Assembly: GCF_030272615.1 (NCBI RefSeq) | Contig: NC_081410.1 | Coordinates: 258,029,533 to 258,093,532 of the forward strand | Origin: Cryptomeria japonica | Lineage: Eukaryota; Streptophyta; Pinopsida; Cupressales; Cupressaceae | Length of the DNA stretch: 64,000 nucleotides | Reading direction: 5' to 3' | Shown here: positions 58,681-64,000 of the stretch, piece after piece | Position numbering within the stretch: position 1 is the first letter of the stretch | Layout of the letters: each line of letters starts with the position of its first letter | Translations under genes and position numbers: made by a program | Notes under the pieces: model-generated | Database searches by the model: none | What the model was told of the DNA's origin: nothing | Seen by the model: the letters and a program-made list of their open reading frames with translations, nothing else

Positions 58681-58779
58681 CTCTGCCATGTGGCACCCTG
58701 CGATTCCTCTGGACAACACCTCATCTGCCACCTGTGCACGATCGAACTACCACTTGATCGCCAGTCTTGCCACTTGGAC

Positions 58780-59175
58780 CTGCTAGCTCAACAGTCGCTG
58801 ATCCACGATGGGTAATTGGTGTGCATCTTCACATAGTGCATCAACGATCTCCTTGAACCTGCTCGATCTTTAATTTGCCCTTTTCTGCACGTGCCTTGTC
58901 GTTGATCCATGATGGTTAACTAGCGTGCAACTTCATCTTGTGGATTAGCGACTATCGTTGATTTGCGATGGACTTGCTCGATCTTTAACATACGAACCAC
59001 TCACCTGCTGGGCCCATCACTTGGTCGCTGATCCACAATGGTTAACCATCGTGCAACTTCGCCTTGCGGATCAGCGATGACCGTTCGATCACCTGCAACT
59101 TGCTCGCCATCATGCAAATTCACCTTGTGGATCAACGATGGTTGTTCAATCACCTGCAACTTGCTTGCCGGTTAA
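58780..59175. repeat. Degenerate tandem repeats of GCTGATCCACRATGGTTAAC...CGTGCAACTTC
   Basis: Four to five units of about 60-130 bp share GATCCACGATGGTTAAC, CGTGCAACTTCRCCTTG, GGATYAGCGATG and CACCTGCAACTTGCTCG. Inner words are partly self-complementary, allowing hairpins. Confidence 0.6.
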
Positions 59176-59309
59176 TTCGCCCTTCTATTGCAAAACTTGG
59201 GTGCCTAGGGATGCGTGCATACGGTGTGAGGCCCATTGGGTCGCTAACTGCCTCTTGCCAAAAGCCTTCAAGCTTTTGACACTATGAATGTGTGTGCTTT
59301 TTCTTTTAA

Positions 59310-60330
59310 ATACATAAACTTTCCCGCTCACCACCAATGTGGGATAATCGGTTTTATGTCTGGCACTTGCATTTGCTTGGAAATTTCTGAAACCCTTCAA
59401 TGCCACACTCCAACAGGGGGATTTGCTGACAAGGTTCGTGGAATTGATTTTATACCTGCCAATTTCATTCATTTCAGTTTCAAGAGCCTTCAAAAAACCA
59501 CACAGGGGCATTGGAAACACCTGCAAATTACAATTTGCTCTGAAAACTTTAAAGTCTCCTTTGTTTACCGCCACACACTTGCTTGGAAAATTCCTTTAGC
59601 CACATGACCCCTGGAGGAGATGGAGAGGCACGCAGGACTGACACTTTTCCCACCACTTGCAATTGTTTAAATATTTTGAGGGCTGCCATCACGTGGGAGG
59701 GGGTTTTGGCTGACATTTCACATTGCATTTGGATGAAAGTTTCAACTGGCCATTCCCAGCTACCACGCCAAAGACCACGTAGAGGAGGGATTTGATAAAG
59801 GTTATGGAATTAAGCTCTACACTTTCCAAGTGCATTTTTCTTAAGTTTTTAATTCCTGCTCCAAATGCCATTCAACACCACACAGGGGATTTGGCATTAC
59901 AATTGCCAATGTGCATTTGCATGAAAAAATTCTAATGCCTCTTCAGCCACCACGCCACAGTAGGGAAGGCTGATTTCATTTGCTGAAACTTTGTTTTTTT
60001 AAAAACCTTCACCACCATTTTCAGCAGGTCTGCCACGCAGGGGATAAATCGGTCTACACCAGCCAATGTATTTGGTTAAGTTTTTAAATCTTTTCCCACA
60101 CAATCTGCAGGGAGGGTCTGATTTGGCATTAAACCTGCCAATTTCATTTAGTTGAAAACTTCATATCCCTTTAAAACCCCAATTGGCGCTCAAGAGGAAA
60201 TCAGTTTACACATATCAACTGCATTTGTTGAAATTTAATGGGCCTCTCCAAACACCACGCACAACAGGGAGAATGCTACCAAATTTTGAATACTTTGGTT
60301 TTATGCCCTTTCAACTACCAAATAGCGAGG
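59310..60330. repeat. Degenerate array with CACCACRCARGGG core
   Basis: CCACACAGGGG, CCACGCCACAGTAGGG, CCACGCAGGGG and CCACGCACAACAGGGA recur about every 80-120 nt, each followed by GGCAT..TGCCAAT..CATTTG..TGAAA words. Roughly ten units by eye. No coding content. Confidence 0.5.
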
Positions 60331-61686
60331 CATCTGCTTCACTGTACCATTAATGTCCACAGTGCTCTTATAATATTCTCTAGCTTCTTCTATATCTCTT
60401 AAATCATATAACACATGATTTAAAATAACAATTTAAACTTTGCCTGAAAAGATACATGAAGCTACAAGTTAGGTCAGGCCCCAAAGTGGGTTTGGCTAAA
60501 TTTTTTTTCATTTTCATTCAACTGACCCTTGAAATGCCCTAGGCACCTTGAACATACCTTTGGAATTGATCGACATAGTTTTCTGATCACTGAAACTCAA
60601 TTTGCAACTGCCAGACAAATGTGTCACATTTTTACATTTAAACCCAAAGAGGCATTTCAAAAACTGGTTAGAACATCTTTCTGGACTTCACAAACTGTTA
60701 GGCATGTACTCTGATATGCTAACTTTCATCCTGCAAAACCATTCCTCATGACGAATCTCGGGTGGAGAGATATTAATGCACAAAGATGACCAATTGACTC
60801 TATCAGCACTATGAACCTGAAAAAATTAATGCGCAGGGACTGCAAAGTGCACATATTAAAAATATTGAATGATCTCCGTAGACCCCCAAATCTGGGGCAT
60901 AGATACTTTGAATTACAGAGAAGACCTTGGAATGCTCAGTTCAATTGAGAAGCTAATAGGGTGCAAATGGAGAGCTCATGAAAATAGCCACTTTAACAGA
61001 TGTAGCAATGAAAGTGCAGAAAATTGAATAAAGTGGCTCAAGAAATCATCTTGGAAAACTGATCAAACGGATTGACAGGGGCTTCAAACTAGAAACATAG
61101 CTTGTCTTTCATACCAGCAGTACCCTGGAAGAAATATTATGACATGAAATTCACCTGGGCATCTTTTACACATATGCAAAGTGGTGCTCTGACTAGCTGT
61201 CGAAACAGGGACTTATGTAGCCAATACAAACTGCAAATGGATTGGGCTTACTAAACTGAGCAAATGGATTCATGGGGACTTGAAATTTGACATGTGGACA
61301 CACTTATATGTATAAAATTCAATGCACTTTGAATTTAAACATGATGATCAACTGGTCATGAAATGTAAAGCCTCAAAGTAGGCCACTTAGTAAAATCTGA
61401 ATTTGTGCATAGAACAACTTTCAGTCCACCCCTTGAAATGGGTACTTGACAAACTGATCTAAACTGAAATCTGAAAGTTGTAGAACACTACGTAGGCTAA
61501 ATGAAAGGTGTAAGACACATTTCCCAAGCCTTACCCCTTGATAATCAACTGGCTCCATTTTACATGCCCCAAAATAGGCCTCTCCGGTTGATTCAGTAAG
61601 TATTCATTTGAAAGTGTAGAACAAAATTTTGAAATGGGCTCTCAAAATACTCAAATTTTATGAGTCCCAATAGTGGCTTTGACTTT
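60331..61686. other. Non-coding stretch
   Basis: No gene recognised. Weak repetition of 'gggacttgaaatttgacatgtg'-like phrases. Ends at the LTR-like repeat. Confidence 0.4.
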
Positions 61687-62398
61687 GAATATAGCACAGA
61701 AGTTAGTTTATTAAGCTTCAAACAAAACAACCATAAAGGCCATAGGAACAATCTGATATGTCTGTCCTTCACAAAATTTAATTAACATAAAGGCTTCTTC
61801 AATGAGCCAAAGTCTAATAAATTCTCCAAAGTCTAAACCTCTAAAAAAGGAGAAAAAGGCCTATAAATAACCTTCAGCCTTTAACAAACAACAATAAAGC
61901 ATAAGAAAAATCCTAGCAACTGCTTCCGATCAGGAATCTCCCCGCGTGGTGCTCACAGAGACACATGCAAGCGAAAATGACCTTTGATGTTGTTACTCCA
62001 ATTGCGCCATGGTGACCCCTGCACCTGCCAAACAAGAAAATCGCGGTGCAAAAAACATTCTAGTTCATGAACCATCAAAGAAGACACGTGGAAACTCGAG
62101 GGAGACCCGAAGTCGAACACATAAAGGGAACTGGAACATGCAACATGGAGGCACCAAGTGTCACTGCTAGCATACAAAAGATGGTGGGGCGAGAAAACAT
62201 ACACTGAGGAAAAGACCTGCAACACGTGGCAGCTCTGCGTTCTCTCAACATAGGATGAGAAAAGCGAGCTGCTTAGAGCAACGCCAAGACACCACTTGGC
62301 ACGTGCACGAGTGATCGGGAGAGCGGGCCAAAAATTAAAGTAAGGGGCCGAAACTTTACCAAAATACCATGCACGAACCACTCTGAAAGAATATTAAT
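61687..62398 (+). repeat. LTR-like repeat, copy 2
   Basis: Second copy of 17,057-17,766, same orientation, diverged by scattered substitutions. TATA box CTATAAATAA at 61,861. No primer site follows: the next sequence is the copia-type LTR at 62,402. Confidence 0.65.
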
Positions 62399-62401
62399 AG
62401 T

Positions 62402-63997
62402 TGTCATTTTGATGTCAACCCTATCTTGTGTTGTCATTGATGTCAATTTGTCTTGTATTGATACAAAAGTAAGAGTAGTACAACAAATGTTTCTATATGT
62501 AGTCCAAAGAGTATTTATGTACACTGTTGAGTGTTCTAGTATTGATGACGATGTTGTGGTGTTTCCGAAAGATTGGTATAGTGGAAGTTTCTATATGCAG
62601 GAAACAATATTTAATGTCTCAGTGGAAGAATGTCTTGCATTCCTCTGGTTTGTGAAGATTATATGTTATGGTTCTACATATGATATCTATGTTCCTATGT
62701 ACATGTACATTGCACTATCTATTTTGTAGATGCTCTATGGATCAGTTGGATGAGCTGATTACTATTATTTTTGATAGTAAGGTTGTCTGTCATAATAGGT
62801 CCAAAAAAAGTCTGGTGGCTTCTGGATATGTGGATTAAGGTGCTGTAATTTGAAGGATTTGTTCATGTGATCTATGCAGTGTTCTAGTTCAGTTTTCAAG
62901 TGGCAACTTGATTGAAAAGTGAAGTTATGATGTTTTGAGTTCCAGATGTAGCTATTCTAGTTTCATACTAACTGTGATGTCGTGTTTTACTTGGATCATA
63001 TTCTTTTGGTTTATGTTTGGTTCCAAGGATTTGTATGGCTAATGTTTTTGGGCCTCACTATGGCATGTATAAATCCACATTGAGTTTCATGCATTAGAGA
63101 ATGTTTTAAGTTGATTGGTTGGGTGCTTCATTGTTCATCTACATGCTTTACTTGATATGACCTTGGAGGATGTGCTAGTGTGTGTGGTTCATTGGAATCA
63201 TTTTGAAATATTGTATTGCAATGTTTTTGGGTCCTCTCTATCTCTTGGGGTATATCACATTTGATATTTTAGGTCAGGGTGGCAAAATTTATGTAATAAT
63301 GCATATTCTATTTGTTGCTGACCTAGTTAAGGGTTTTGACGATTAACCTTGTATAAAGGAGTGCATATGTATTAGTGAGGGTGCAGAATGGATGCACATT
63401 GATTTGTCAAAGGTGTAAAAGATCTACAGACAAATCCGAGATTAGATATGTGTGAAAGACTGTTGTGAAGAGCTTTGATGATAATACTCAAGGTGGCAAA
63501 GTTAAGAGATTGTATTTTGAAAGCAAAAGAGTTTGCAATGATATTGATTGCTTGACATAGTAGTTTAAGATCAAGTTCATGATCTAGAGATATTGTTCAT
63601 TCCATTCAACTATTTGTTCTCTGCTGGAAGACAATGAGTCTCATGGAAGATTTTTGTATTTTGCCTTGAAATAGTGAGTTTTAGTCTTGCAAGTCACTTG
63701 TATCTTGCCCTAAGGTTGTGCAACTTAGTTTTGCAAGTCCTCTTAAGAGCAGGGTGTTCCAGAGGCAATATTGTAACATATTATATTTATATTGCAAGTT
63801 TGATTCTCACCATGGTTTTTCTCTGATTGGGTTTTCCATGTAAATTTGGTGTTCATGTATTTGTTGTGTTTCATACTTTCATCATTTGTCATTGCTGGGA
63901 TTATATGTTTGTGATTTAAAGTTTGAAGATTATAAATTATGTATTTGAAGGTTCAGACTAGTTCACCCCCCCTCTCAGTCCTATGGTGTGTTCAACA
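62402..63997 (+). repeat. Copia-type LTR at the window end
   Basis: Begins TGTCATTTTGATGTCAACC (with CATTGATGTCAA repeated 40 nt on) and ends GTTCACCCCCCCTCTCAGTC..GTTCAACA, the same 3' border style as the other copia LTRs here, 3 nt before the window end. Whether it is a 5' LTR or a solo LTR cannot be seen. Confidence 0.6.
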
Positions 63998-64000
63998 AAC

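Noticed and set aside
61953-62381. Minus-strand ORF of 142 codons, related to one at 17,324-17,677
   Set aside because: Lies inside the repeated LTR-like block and opposite to its TATA box; similarity is explained by the repeat.
1-64000. tRNA, rRNA or host protein-coding genes
   Set aside because: Reading both strands gave no cloverleaf, rRNA block or multi-exon host gene; every coding remnant is TE-type or unrecognised.

Overview
The window is transposable-element (TE) DNA from a large plant nuclear genome. No host gene was recognised. Evidence for a plant: Ty1/copia with a Met-tRNA primer site, Tat-type Ty3/gypsy gag and integrase, a plant mobile domain (PMD) gene, and plant TATA boxes and intron borders. 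The nesting, long LTRs and lack of host genes suggest a giant seed-plant genome, possibly a conifer; this is inference from style, not a match.

Layout. 1-7.9 kb: a decayed L1-type LINE ORF1 remnant, then a 5'-truncated LINE whose reverse transcriptase (RT) is unlike the usual plant L1 type. 7.9-16.5 kb: a complete LTR element with a perfect target-site duplication (TSD) and no recognisable protein. 17.1-17.8 kb: an LTR-like block, repeated at 61.7-62.4 kb. 17.8-33.6 kb: a decayed minus-strand coding region, split by a Ty1/copia element (19,459-31,090, TSD TAGAT). That copia was itself hit in its RNase H by a 4.95-kb solo-LTR-like insert (24,531-29,481, TSD CTAGT). 33.8-46.8 kb: a minus-strand Tat element with gag and protease. 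Its RT, RNase H and integrase are missing, and in their place lies an antisense, intron-bearing PMD gene. 46.8-47.9 kb: an unrecognised plus-strand coding remnant. 48.1-57.5 kb: a minus-strand Ty3/gypsy with gag, protease, an extra RNase H before RT, RT, RNase H and integrase. Its RT is broken by a 5'-truncated copia-like element (50.3-54.2 kb) carrying a large coiled-coil ORF. 57.5-61.7 kb: non-coding, with degenerate repeats. 62.4-64 kb: another copia-type LTR running to the window end.

Order of events: the minus-strand coding region and the gypsy are oldest. The copia, the Tat element and the truncated copia inserted into them, and the solo LTR then entered the copia. All coding regions are broken. 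Many breaks are in-frame stops that C-to-T change would explain, as expected of methylated, silenced DNA. Nothing here looks able to move by itself.

The items most worth following are the antisense PMD gene with its own TATA box and intron, the RNase H before RT, the coiled-coil ORF in a copia context, the hairpin shared beside the polypurine tract in two Tat-like elements, and several short-motif arrays in retroelement leaders and LTRs.
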